A stretch of 64,000 nucleotides of DNA from NCBI GenBank assembly GCA_963748315.1, contig CAVVIK010000006.1, forward strand, positions 62,001 through 126,000. Reading direction: 5' to 3'. The position numbers and the translations under genes are program-made. The DNA is from DASPHG01 sp963748315. Lineage in GTDB: Bacteria > Actinomycetota > Thermoleophilia > Solirubrobacterales > Thermoleophilaceae. This document shows, piece by piece, positions 9,232 to 17,617 of the stretch. The notes under the pieces are model-generated. The model saw nothing but the letters and a program-made list of their open reading frames with translations. It had not been told where the DNA came from and ran no database searches. How positions within the stretch are numbered: the stretch's first letter is position 1; the number at the start of each line of letters is the position of its first letter.

Positions 9232-10903
9232 CGCGGTGCCGAAGCCGACGCAGACGGCGCCATGCAGGGGAGGAAACCACCGGGCGCGCGAGCCAGAGCG
9301 CCAGCGTCGCCGCCCTCTGTGCGATTCCGGCGGGTCCGCGCGGCGCCCCGAAGGCGGGTACGCGCAGCAGCATTGCGACGAGAGCCCCCACGAGCACGCC
9401 CCCGGACGCCCAGAGCCACGCACCAAGCCGCCCGTGGCGCGCGGCGGGAACGGAGCCGACGATGCCAGCGGCAAGGATCGCCCGAACGACGTGCAGGGGC
9501 AGCTTGCTTGGCACCTGACGGCCGATCAGGTACCGCTGGCGAACCTCGGGGCCGCTGAAGTAGTGACGCGGCGGCTGAATCGCCACACGCAGCACCGAGC
9601 GCGCCAAGCCCGTGCGCGGCTGCGGGACCGGCGGCTCGAAGATCGCCCTGCTCACGCCGTAGCCCTGTTGCTGGCGAATGAACCCGGCGAGCGTCGCGCG
9701 CCGGTGGTGGAAGACGGTCGCGCCGGGGTGGAGGGCCATCCGCCGTCCCGATGCGAGCAGGCGGTCGCAGAAGTCCACGTCGTCGTGGGACGCCACGAAA
9801 CGCTCGTCGAATCCGCCGAGCTCGAGCACGGCATCGCGCCGGAACGCCATGTTGCACCCCGGCAGGTGCACGCAGGTGCCGTCGCGACGCACCTCGGGAA
9901 TCGCCACCCCGAGCGCGCCGGAGACCGCCCGTTCCTGCCACCCGACGTTCGTGAACGGCAGGTTCGGGCCGCCCGCGCCCGCCACCCCGGTGCGGTCCAT
10001 GATCCGCCAGATGCGCTCGAGCCAGCGCTCCTGGGCCGCCGCGTCGGCGTCCAGGAACGCGACGATCTCACCCTCCGCTGCTTCGACGCCGGCATTGCGC
10101 GCCCGTGCAAGGCCGCCGTGTTCGAGCTCGACGAGACGGACATCGTGGCGGCGCGCGACCGCCGCGGTGTCGTCGGTGCTGCCGTCGTCGACGACGATCA
10201 CCTCGAAGCGCGGATAGCGGAGGCCGCCGAGCGAGCGCAGGCACTCATCCAGGTAGTCCGCCGCGTTATACGCGCAGACGACCACCGAGATCAGCGGACA
10301 CTCGTCGAGCCGCCGCGCCTCGCGATCGGCGACCGCCGCGCCGATCCGCTCGTCCGCCGAGGCGTCGCCCGTGCGGAAGAGTGCGCCCGCTGCGCCCACG
10401 TCGAGCGCGGCGACGACTGCGTCCGGGTCGGTGTCGGGCGCGCGGACGTCCATCAGCAGGGGACGGCCCGCCGCGCGCAGTCCGGCGGCGAGGGCGGCCA
10501 GTGTCGCGTCCTCCGCTTGCGGCGGGAGCGAGGCGACGACGATGTCCGCGCGCCAATCGTCGAAGTTGTCCGTGGGCGCGCTCGGGGCCGCCACGAGGGC
10601 GGGAGCGAGGCGACGGCGGAGTGTGCGGATTGCACGAGCGACGGAGCGGCTCCCGCCGCGGGCCCAGAGCGGCGAGAGGACCTCGGGGGCGAGCACGTAG
10701 AGGTCCGTCTCGCAGCGCGGCGGCCGGCCGTCTACATGCGACGCGCCAAGCAGCGCGACGACCGGCAGGGCGCCGTCGCCCGCCGTCGCATCCGCGTCCG
10801 CGACCGCTGCAGAGCGTCCCTCGAACGCGCCGGCAGCCGCCAGCAGCGGCCCCGGGAGGGGCGCGAGCGCGACGCCGTCGTCTGTCGGGCGCAGGCGGCT
10901 CAC
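9224..10903 (-). CDS. GT2 glycosyltransferase with extra N-terminal domain and membrane tail
   Basis: A 559-residue protein. The first 200 residues form an alpha/beta domain (ADIVVASLPP, PLLMDVRAPDTD, LFRTGDASADE) that I cannot assign; it loosely resembles the donor half of a GT-B enzyme or a receiver-like fold. A full GT2 domain follows: ISVVVCAYNAADYL (about 204-217), VIVVDDGSTDDTA (about 237) and AFLDADA (about 285). HLPGCNMAFRRD and DDVDFCDRL come after it. The C-terminus has hydrophobic helices around 455-515 that anchor it in the membrane. GTG 10903 overlaps the upstream stop as GTGA. It sits between a ferritin-like gene and another GT2. The GT2 part is sure; the role of the N-terminal domain is not. 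Confidence 0.85.
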   Translation of the reverse strand: MSRLRPTDDGVALAPLPGPLLAAAGAFEGRSAAVADADATAGDGALPVVALLGASHVDGRPPRCETDLYVLAPEVLSPLWARGGSRSVARAIRTLRRRLAPALVAAPSAPTDNFDDWRADIVVASLPPQAEDATLAALAAGLRAAGRPLLMDVRAPDTDPDAVVAALDVGAAGALFRTGDASADERIGAAVADREARRLDECPLISVVVCAYNAADYLDECLRSLGGLRYPRFEVIVVDDGSTDDTAAVARRHDVRLVELEHGGLARARNAGVEAAEGEIVAFLDADAAAQERWLERIWRIMDRTGVAGAGGPNLPFTNVGWQERAVSGALGVAIPEVRRDGTCVHLPGCNMAFRRDAVLELGGFDERFVASHDDVDFCDRLLASGRRMALHPGATVFHHRRATLAGFIRQQQGYGVSRAIFEPPVPQPRTGLARSVLRVAIQPPRHYFSGPEVRQRYLIGRQVPSKLPLHVVRAILAAGIVGSVPAARHGRLGAWLWASGGVLVGALVAMLLRVPAFGAPRGPAGIAQRAATLALWLARPVVSSPAWRRLRRLRHRDD

Positions 10904-11433
10904 GGCGCCGGCCAGACGGGGCGCTTGTTCGATGCCTCCTCGCCGAGAGAGCGCGCGAACGCGGCCGTCTCGCGGTCGCCGGATGCGGACGCAGTCGCCT
11001 CGAGAGCTTCGTAGGCTGCGATCTCGCGCGCCCGGGCCGCCACGAGCGCCGCGGCAGCGCCGTTGCGGCGCAGCCGAAGCTCGAAGCCGCCGAGCAGGGC
11101 AGCCGCGACCTCGACCCCGTCACGCTCCGTCGAGGGTGTCGCGCCGCGGTCGGCAAGGCGGTCGCGCAGAAGCCGCCGCCTGCGCTCGACCTTCAGGCGC
11201 TCCAGCGAGAGCGCCTCGGCCTCGAGGAGGTCCGGCGCAAGGGACACCGCCGTAGCAGCGACCCGCAGCGACAACTGGGTCGTCGCATGCGCGGCCTGCA
11301 TGCGCTCGCGCACCGGATCGCGTGCCGCTGCTTCATGCATTCGCCGACGAACCGCGGGCAAGGCATGCAACGCGCGGGCGCCGGTTCTGACCGCGCGCTC
11401 GGCGCCCGGCGCTGCGCCGTCGATAGCACTCAT
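10900..11433 (-). CDS. small all-helical, ferritin-like protein of unknown role
   Basis: A 177-residue, Ala/Arg/Glu-rich, almost wholly helical protein. The segment IAAYEALEATASASGDRETA (about residues 140-160) resembles the last helix pair of DUF892/YciE-like ferritin-type bundles, but few of the usual metal-binding His residues are present. I therefore call it ferritin-like only by pattern. No signal peptide or membrane helix is seen. ATG 11433 was chosen because it lies just past the palindrome at 11437-11455; an upstream extension would run through that element. It is the first gene of the operon with two glycosyltransferases (GTGA overlap), so it may regulate or scaffold them. That is speculation. 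Confidence 0.6.
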   Translation of the reverse strand: MSAIDGAAPGAERAVRTGARALHALPAVRRRMHEAAARDPVRERMQAAHATTQLSLRVAATAVSLAPDLLEAEALSLERLKVERRRRLLRDRLADRGATPSTERDGVEVAAALLGGFELRLRRNGAAAALVAARAREIAAYEALEATASASGDRETAAFARSLGEEASNKRPVWPAP

Positions 11434-11436
11434 CGA

Positions 11437-11455
11437 GCGGCCTATAGTAGGCCGC
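11437..11455. promoter_or_regulatory. perfect inverted repeat in a divergent promoter region
   Basis: gcggccta-tag-taggccgc has two 8-base arms and a 3-base centre. It lies in the 55 bases between the divergent starts at 11433 (minus) and 11489 (plus). The centre holds -10-like hexamers in both directions: TATAGT at 11443-11448 on plus and TACTAT on minus. It could be an operator or a shared bidirectional promoter core. No -35 box is obvious. Confidence 0.45.
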
Positions 11456-11488
11456 CGTCCACCCGTCTCCGAGCTGGCCCCAAAGATA

Positions 11489-12538
11489 GTGCTGACCTTT
11501 TGCACCTCGCTTGACGGGGGCTACCTCCCGCGCGGGCTCGCGATCCACCGCTCGCTCGAGCGGCACGCCGATCGCTTCCACCTCTACGTGCTCTGCATCG
11601 ACGACGCGGCACACTCGTACATCGAGTCCCTGGGCCTGCCTTCCGCGACCGCAATCCCGCTCGCGGAGTTGGAGGCGATCGACCCGGAGCTCGCCGCGGT
11701 CAGGCCGACCCGAAGCACCGGTGAGTACTGCTGGACGGCCAAGCCCTCTCTGTGCCGACACCTCCTGGACCGCGTGCCGAGCGGCGAGCCGCTGACCTAC
11801 ATCGACGCGGACATGATGTTCTTCGCCGACCCGCAGGTGCTGCTCGACGAGCTCGGTGACGCGTCGATCATGCTCGTGCCGCACCGGTTCTCCCCGCGGC
11901 GCGCACACTGGAGCGAGACCGACGGCATCTACAACGGCGGTTGGATCACGTTCCGCAACGACGCCCGCGCGCGCGAGGCCCTTGTGTGGTGGCGCGAGCG
12001 CTGTCTCGAGTGGTGCTACGACCGGCGCGAGGACGGCAAGTTCGCGGACCAGAAGTACCTCGACGACTGGCCGGAGCGCTTCGAGGGCGTGCACGCCCTC
12101 GAGAACCCCGGGGCCGGCGTCGCGCCGTGGAACGCGGACCAGTACGAGCTTGCCGTGCGGAACGGTGCGCCCTTCGTGGACGGGCGGCCCGTCGCGTTCT
12201 ACCACTACTCGTCGCTGGGGCTGCTGCGGCCGTCGCCCGCCAGCCTGCTGCTGGCGGGAGTCTCCCGCCATTTCCATACCGCCCGGCGTCCGGTCCAGCT
12301 GGTGTGGCGCAGGGACCCCGACTATCGCGCCATGTCGAGGCGGGAGCGGACGATCCTGTGGCGGCCCCACATCAGCCAGCTCGGGGAGGCGATCGTCGCC
12401 ATCCGTGGCAGACGGCCGGAGCTGAGCGCGTACTGGTCGTCCGTGTCCCTGGCGACGGAGGCACGTCGGTTCGCGGCGGGCATGGCGCGTCGCCTCCTGC
12501 CGCAACGCGTCCGTTCTTGGGTCAGGCGCTCTGCTTGA
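11489..12538 (+). CDS. nucleotide-sugar glycosyltransferase (GT8-like fold)
   Basis: A 349-residue protein. The first strand reads VLTFCTSLDGGYLPRGLA, followed by FHLYVLCIDD. ATG-free TWA-like (CWTAKPSLCRHLL) precedes TYIDADMMFF (about residues 95-104), which carries the metal-binding DxD. NGGWITFRND and DQKYLDDWPERF follow. This order matches GT8-like/DUF-type nucleotide-diphosphosugar transferases found in capsule loci. The donor is unknown. The start is probably GTG 11489, the first usable codon before the first strand, and no ribosome site is visible. The gene is monocistronic and its end overlaps the leftward methyltransferase by 17 bases. Confidence 0.75.
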   Translation: MLTFCTSLDGGYLPRGLAIHRSLERHADRFHLYVLCIDDAAHSYIESLGLPSATAIPLAELEAIDPELAAVRPTRSTGEYCWTAKPSLCRHLLDRVPSGEPLTYIDADMMFFADPQVLLDELGDASIMLVPHRFSPRRAHWSETDGIYNGGWITFRNDARAREALVWWRERCLEWCYDRREDGKFADQKYLDDWPERFEGVHALENPGAGVAPWNADQYELAVRNGAPFVDGRPVAFYHYSSLGLLRPSPASLLLAGVSRHFHTARRPVQLVWRRDPDYRAMSRRERTILWRPHISQLGEAIVAIRGRRPELSAYWSSVSLATEARRFAAGMARRLLPQRVRSWVRRSA

Positions 12539-13280
12539 CGGCGCGAACGGTGATCAGCAGCTCGTAATCCGGGTCGCGCGCATCGAGCTCGTCCGGGCGC
12601 AGGTCCTCGGCCGCGAGGCCCTGGAGGAAGCTCATGGCGCTCAGGACGTTGCCGTACGCCTCGACCCTGACGTTCTCAGGCGGGAAGACCTCCTCCATCA
12701 GGCGGCGGGCCGAGTGCGTGGTGAATCGCCAGTAGTCGCCCCACAGATCGATGTCGGGCCGACACACCTGCGAGATTCCGGGCACTGTGGCCAGGAGGAC
12801 TCCACCGGGCTTGAGCAGGCGATGCGCGTTCGCAACCGCCGTCTTCACGTCGTAGATCAGGTGCAGCGTCTGCGTGCAGATCAGACAGTCGAAGGTGTCC
12901 GCGGGGACGGTCCCGACATCGGTCAGGTCGCCCACGAACGTCGCGTCCGGATTGGCCTCGTCCACGTGCAGTATGTCGGCCTTCTCCACGTAGGAATCGG
13001 GCTCGCCCCAGCGGCCGAACTCACGCGTGTAGAGGTCTTCGCCGATCTCCAGCACGCGGCCGCGGATGTCCCCCATGACGTAGCCCGGGTGGCCCGCGTA
13101 GCGCCGCAAGAACTCGTGGACGTAGTAGCGATCGACAGGAGTCCCGCGATCGAAGCCAAAATTCCTCGATATGGGCGAGAGCCGGCGGAAGCTGCCGAAC
13201 CGGATCGGGCGACGACGACGCAGGGCGCCGCGGATGCGTGTCACTGCCACCCGCACGAAGCTACCAGCGGCGGGAGACAC
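12522..13280 (-). CDS. SAM-dependent methyltransferase, paralogue A
   Basis: A 252-residue protein with a Methyltransf_11-like core. VLEIGEDLYT (about 75-84) stands for motif I but lacks the usual GxGxG. FDCLICTQTLHLI (about 129-141) is motif II/III, and LLKPGGVLLATVP (about 154-166) is the post-motif. CRPDIDLWGDYWRFT and FPPENVRVEAYGNV are shared almost word for word with the gene at 17614, so the two are duplicates. Such proteins sit in O-antigen loci and are thought to methylate sugars. The start, GTG 13280, leaves only two bases before the divergent deacetylase start at 13283 and is uncertain. Confidence 0.75.
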   Translation of the reverse strand: MSPAAGSFVRVAVTRIRGALRRRRPIRFGSFRRLSPISRNFGFDRGTPVDRYYVHEFLRRYAGHPGYVMGDIRGRVLEIGEDLYTREFGRWGEPDSYVEKADILHVDEANPDATFVGDLTDVGTVPADTFDCLICTQTLHLIYDVKTAVANAHRLLKPGGVLLATVPGISQVCRPDIDLWGDYWRFTTHSARRLMEEVFPPENVRVEAYGNVLSAMSFLQGLAAEDLRPDELDARDPDYELLITVRAVKQSA

Positions 13281-13282
13281 GC

Positions 13283-14222
13283 TTGACGACCGACTTGCGT
13301 GACATCGCTCGACGTGCGCGCGCGTTCCTGCGCGCCCACGCCCTGCGCCTCAGCGGGCGGCGAGTCGGGGCGGCGCTCGTGTACCACCGCGTGGGAGATC
13401 CGGCCGGCGATCCCAGCCGGGAGCTGGTTCCGAATCTTGGGGTCGCGCTGTTCGAGGCCCAGGTCCGCCACCTCCGCGCCTGCTACCGGCTCGTGCGCGC
13501 GTCCGAGCTGCCGGACGCGATGGCGTCTCGCCGGCGCGGCCAGCGCCTGCCGGTGGCGATCACCTTCGACGACGACCTCGCCTCGCACGCCGCCGTCGCG
13601 GCGCCGATCCTCGAGCGTCTCGGCGCCCGCGCGACCTTCTTCCTGACCGGAGCCGCGCTCGAGCGGCCGGCCCGGTTCTGGTGGGAGGATCTGCAGGCCG
13701 CGGTCGACGAGGGCGTCGCACCGCCGGATGTCCTCGACGGGGGGCCCGAGCGGATCCACGAGGCGGCGCAGAGCATCAAGCTCATGAGCCCCGAGCGCCG
13801 CACGGTCGTCACGCAGCAGCTCGAGCGGCTCGTCCAGAGAGGCGTCGCCCGAGCCCGGGTTGCGCTCCGCGGACGTGGCGCGGCTCGCGCAAGCGGGGCA
13901 CGAGATCGGGTTCCACACCCGCGCGCACGACTACCTGCCCAACCTCGAGCCCGCCGACCTGGCGCGGGCCATGGTCGAGGGCCGCGACGAGCTCGAGGCC
14001 GCCGCCGGGACGGAGATCCGATCGATCGCATATCCGCACGGCGGGGCGGACACGCGCGTGGCCGACGCCGCGCGGTCCGCGGGCTTCCAGGTCGGCTACA
14101 CGACCGAGGCGACCGCGATCGGCTCCGCGGCGAATCCGATGCTCGCCGGCCGGATCGAGCCGTCGTTCGCATCGGTGGGAGCGCTGGCCAGCGAGCTCTC
14201 GAGGGGCCTGAGCCGTGCCTGA
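13283..14222 (+). pseudogene. NodB-type polysaccharide deacetylase, frameshifted
   Basis: A carbohydrate esterase 4 (PF01522) enzyme that removes N- or O-acetyl groups from glycans. The first part has ALVYHRVGD and the metal-site motif 1, AITFDDD (about residues 92-98), then FFLTGAAL and WWEDLQAAVD. The second half, with motif 2 GFHTRAHDYL and motif 3 SIAYPHGGAD, is in another frame from about 13845 to 14222. A net change of +1 or -2 bases near 13838-13846 (a gaga stretch) explains it. All catalytic motifs survive if the frames are joined. TTG 13283 has a good GGGAG ribosome site 7 bases upstream; a GTG at 13238 was judged worse. It overlaps the next GT2 by 8 bases. Confidence 0.78.
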
Positions 14223-15075
14223 GCGCGTTCCGGTGTCCGTCGTCATACCGACGGTCGGCCGTACGGACCTGCTCGGCGCGTGCCTCGAGTCGCTCGTCGC
14301 ATGCGACCCGGCGGCCGCCGAGATCATCCTGGTCGACCAGAGCGGCGGCACACACGTCGCCGAGGTGGCGGAGCGGTTCGAGCACGCCGGCGTTAGAGCC
14401 CTCCCCTCGACGGGTCGCGGCATCGCGCTCGCGATGAACGAGGGAATGCGGGCAGCAACCCACGACCTCGTCCTGGTCACGCACGACGACTGCACTGTCG
14501 CCCCGGACTGGGTCGTCCGCGCACACGAGCTGATGACCGCGGATCCCGAGCAGATCGTCACCGGACGAGTGGTCCCGGTGGGCGACGACCCCGAGTCCGT
14601 GCCCTCGATCAAGGACGACCCCACCCCGTGCGACTTCGACGCGAGCAGCTACCCCGGCGTCCTGTGGCCGGCGAACATGGCCGCGAGCCGCTCGCGGGTA
14701 ATCGAGTTCGGGGGCTTCGACGAGCGCTTCACCCTCGCTGCCGAGGACACGGACCTCTCGTACCGGTGGCTGCGAGCGGGACGTCCACTGCGCTACCGGC
14801 CGGAGATGGTCGTATGGCACCACGACTGGCGCGCGCCCGAGGGGCTGAGGCGCGCGTATCTCGCCTACCACCGCGGCCAGGGTCATTTCTTCGCGAAGCA
14901 CCTGCGGCAGGGCGATCGCCGGATGCTGCGCTACCTCGCGCAGGAGTACTACGGGTCGATCCGCTTTCTGCCGCGCCAGATTCGAAAGCGCCTGTCCGGC
15001 CGCGTGGACCGGAACTACGGCGTCTGGCGGGGCGTGACCGCGGGGTTCCTCAGCGGCTGGCGGCTCTATGGCTGA
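14215..15075 (+). CDS. family 2 glycosyltransferase
   Basis: A GT2 enzyme of 286 residues. VSVVIPTVGR (7-16) begins the fold, IILVDQSGG (37-45) replaces the more common VDDGS, and THDDC (about 98-102) stands at the DxD position. GFDERFTLAAEDTDLSYRWL (about 165-184) is the catalytic ED region, and PEMVVWHHDWR follows. A basic helical tail with RQIRKRLSGR ends the protein. GTG 14215 lies 8 bases inside the preceding reading frame, supporting a deacetylase-GT2-GT2 operon. Sugar specificity is unknown. Confidence 0.85.
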   Translation: MPERVPVSVVIPTVGRTDLLGACLESLVACDPAAAEIILVDQSGGTHVAEVAERFEHAGVRALPSTGRGIALAMNEGMRAATHDLVLVTHDDCTVAPDWVVRAHELMTADPEQIVTGRVVPVGDDPESVPSIKDDPTPCDFDASSYPGVLWPANMAASRSRVIEFGGFDERFTLAAEDTDLSYRWLRAGRPLRYRPEMVVWHHDWRAPEGLRRAYLAYHRGQGHFFAKHLRQGDRRMLRYLAQEYYGSIRFLPRQIRKRLSGRVDRNYGVWRGVTAGFLSGWRLYG

Positions 15076-15997
15076 AGTCAGCGTGGTCATCCCGACCCAC
15101 AGCCGATGGCCGATGCTCCAGCGCGCGCTCACCTCTGCCAGGGGCCAGGAGGACGTCGAGCTCGAGCTGATCGTCGTCGACGACGGATCCACCGACGAGA
15201 CGCCGAGCGCGCTGGCAGCGATTGACGATCCACGGCTTCGCGTCGTGCGAAACGAGACGGGCGGCGGCCCGGCGCGAGCGCGCAACCGCGGCATGGCGGA
15301 GGCGTCCGGCGAATGGATCGCGTGGCTCGACGATGACGACATCTGGGCGCCGACCAAGCTGCGCGCGCAACTCGATGCCGCGGCGCGTACCGGAGCGGGC
15401 TTCGTGTGGTGCTCGGCGTTCTTGATCGACGGCGAGGGACGAACGGCGGGCTTCGAGCCCGCCCCCGCGCCCGACGAGTTCGTTCGGCGCGTGCGCGAGT
15501 GGAACCCGATGCCCGGCGGCTGCTCGACGGCGATGGCGCGGGCCGACGCGGTTCGCGCGGCCGGCGAGTTCGACCCCGCGCTCGTCTTCGGGGAGGACTG
15601 GGACTACTGGATCCGAATCCTCGAGCACGTCCGGCCCGCCGCCGTGGACGAGGTGCTGGCCGCCTACGTGGTTCACACCGGAAGCACGATCCTGCGCGCG
15701 CACGACACCGCGCTCGAGTCGCTCGAGCGGCTGGCCGCGAAGCACCGCTCCGAGGGCGAGCCGGATCGCTTCGACCGCGTGGCCTTCTGCGACTGGGTGG
15801 CTACCGGCCTGCGGCGCGAGGGCCGCCGCGTCGATGCGGCGCGGCTCTTTGCGCGGGTTGCACGCGAGGAACGCAGCCTCAAGGCGGCCGGCCTGGCGGC
15901 GCGAACCCTGCTCGGGGACTGGGCGGTCGAGCTACCGCGGCGCCGCTGGCGCCCGCCTATTCCTCCGCGCCCGGCGTGGCTCGACGCGGCGGTTTGA
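15068..15997 (+). CDS. family 2 glycosyltransferase
   Basis: A GT2 enzyme of 309 residues. SVVIPTHSRW (5-14), LIVVDDGSTDETP (34-46) and WLDDDDIWAP (about 86-95) are visible. FGEDWDYWIRILEHV (about 177-191) holds the catalytic acidic pair. Its helical tail matches that of the GT2 at 8287. ATG 15068 overlaps the previous stop by 8 bases. The last 41 bases overlap the 3' end of the leftward GT2 on the other strand. Confidence 0.86.
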   Translation: MAEVSVVIPTHSRWPMLQRALTSARGQEDVELELIVVDDGSTDETPSALAAIDDPRLRVVRNETGGGPARARNRGMAEASGEWIAWLDDDDIWAPTKLRAQLDAAARTGAGFVWCSAFLIDGEGRTAGFEPAPAPDEFVRRVREWNPMPGGCSTAMARADAVRAAGEFDPALVFGEDWDYWIRILEHVRPAAVDEVLAAYVVHTGSTILRAHDTALESLERLAAKHRSEGEPDRFDRVAFCDWVATGLRREGRRVDAARLFARVAREERSLKAAGLAARTLLGDWAVELPRRRWRPPIPPRPAWLDAAV

Positions 15998-16826
15998 CGG
16001 CGCCCACGAGGGCGCCCAACGCGATCGGTCCGCGGATGCACACGAGCTTCGCCAGCCGGATCGAAAGCAGCCGCGCACGGCCCGCGCCGTAGCCGGCCCG
16101 CTCGAGGCGCGCCCGCACGCGCTCCTGGGTGAGATACGACCCGGCCTCGCGCGACTGCGAAACGCATCGAGCCCGCGCTGACGGCCGATGCGAAACGAGC
16201 GGCGCACGAGCTGACTCGCGGTCCGTGCGGGATGCGTGACGACGGCCTCGGGCGCGTAGCGCAGACGTGCACCGGCCGCCACCGCGCGCTGTGTGAAGTC
16301 CTTGTCCTCATCGAACGTGAGCTCCTCGTCGAAGCCCTCGACCTTCTCGGCGATTCGCCCGCTGCACCCACAGATGCCCGCTCGCGGCGAAGCCCTCCTC
16401 CGCGTAGCGCTCCTGATCGAAGTGGTGGGTCAGGTCGAGCAGCGCGACGGGAGAGGCCCTGCGGACCTCCACGTCGATATGGCCGGCCAGGATCTCGGCG
16501 TCGCCTGTGCCGAATCGCGCGGTCCCGCGCTCGAGCCAGTCTGCCTGCGGCACGCAGTCGTCATCGATGAAGACGACGACCTCGCCGCGCGCGGCGCGCC
16601 AGCCGAGGTTGCGGCAGGCCCCCTGGCCGCGGTTGATCGGGCTTCTGATGACGTGCGCCCGGCGCTCCTCCGCAAGCGCGGCCGTCCCGTCCGACGAGGC
16701 GTCGTCGACGACGATCAGCTCGAGCGGCTGGGCCGGGCCCTGCGCATGTACGGAGTCGAGCACGCGCCCGAGGGTTCCCATCGCGTTGTGCGCCGTGACG
16801 ACGACGGAGACGCGATCGGGTGTCAT
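15957..16826 (-). pseudogene. family 2 glycosyltransferase with two compensating frameshifts
   Basis: The N-terminus is clear GT2: VSVVVTAHNAMGTL (6-19), LIVVDDASSDGTA (about 38) and VFIDDDC (about 88-94, DxD), up to FAASGH. Near 16345-16378 the frame changes. The second frame then gives KVEGFDEELTFDEDKDFT (the catalytic acidic region) and RYAPEAVVTHP. Near 16150-16160 it returns to the first frame with REAGSYLTQERVRARLERAG and ends at TAG 15959-15957. The two shifts cancel, so the full length is about 289 residues. ATG 16826 overlaps the upstream stop (ATGA). Compensating pairs are more easily explained by base-calling errors than by decay. Confidence 0.72.
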
Positions 16827-17617
16827 CGGAGCCTGCGCGCGCCGCCGCGGATGCGCGCCGCCCCGAGGCCGCGGCGCAGGAGGTGGACAGGAAGCCATGC
16901 CCGGGACGCCCGCAGATGCCTCAGGGCCGGCGACGTCCGCAGCCGGAAGGTCCAGCCCGCATCGCCGCGGACGATCCGCACGCGTGGCCACGCGAACAGC
17001 CCGGCTCGCGGCGACACGCCGAGGACCGCCCCGCCGACGGAGTAGCCGGCGTCCTCCGCGGCTCGCATCACGCGCTGGTCGGTGTCGCCGAACGGATACG
17101 CGACCGCCGTTGCGGCGAGCCCCAGACGCTCCTGGAGGTCCGCGCGCGAGCCGGCCAGCTCGTCGGCCAGCACGTCGTCGCTCGTCTGCGTCAACCGCGG
17201 GTGGGAGCGCGTGTGCGAGCCGACCTCCCAGCCGGCCGCGGCCAATCCGCCGAGCTGCTCCCAGGACATCGCCCTGAGCTCCTGCTCGTGAGCGCCGCCG
17301 AGCCACTCATCCATGTCGAGCGGCATCGGCGTCGACGTTCCCAGGAACGCCGTGCACGCGAAGACCGTCGCCGGCACATCCAGTCGCTGGAGCATCGGCA
17401 GCGCCTGCTCCGCGACGGAGTGGTACGCGTCATCGAAGGTGACCGCAAGCGTGGGCTCGCCGATGGGCTCGGTCAGCGCGCGCGTGAACGTCGTCGCGCG
17501 ATATCCACGGTCGAGGAGGTACTCGACCTGCTCGTCGAGCTCGGTCGCCGAGACGGCATAAGGGGACGGCCATGTATCGCTGACCGCGTGGTAGGAGAGG
17601 ACGAGGACGTCGCTCAC
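16823..17617 (-). CDS. NodB-type polysaccharide deacetylase
   Basis: An intact carbohydrate esterase 4 domain of 264 residues. VLVLSYHAV (4-12), LAVTFDDAYHSV (motif 1, about 54-65) and GSHTRSHPRL (motif 2, about 127) are present. AVAYPFGDTD (motif 3) and the C-terminal strand-rich part follow. The Asp and two His residues of the metal site are all there. It would deacetylate an amino sugar or acetylated sugar of the glycan; no signal peptide is seen, so it may act inside the cell. GTG 17617 overlaps the upstream methyltransferase stop (GTGA). It is the intact counterpart of the broken deacetylase at 13283. Confidence 0.85.
   Translation of the reverse strand: MSDVLVLSYHAVSDTWPSPYAVSATELDEQVEYLLDRGYRATTFTRALTEPIGEPTLAVTFDDAYHSVAEQALPMLQRLDVPATVFACTAFLGTSTPMPLDMDEWLGGAHEQELRAMSWEQLGGLAAAGWEVGSHTRSHPRLTQTSDDVLADELAGSRADLQERLGLAATAVAYPFGDTDQRVMRAAEDAGYSVGGAVLGVSPRAGLFAWPRVRIVRGDAGWTFRLRTSPALRHLRASRAWLPVHLLRRGLGAARIRGGARRLR

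Noticed and set aside
13238..13282. Upstream GTG 13238 as start of the deacetylase
   Set aside because: It would overlap the divergent methyltransferase start and lacks the GGGAG site that TTG 13283 has.
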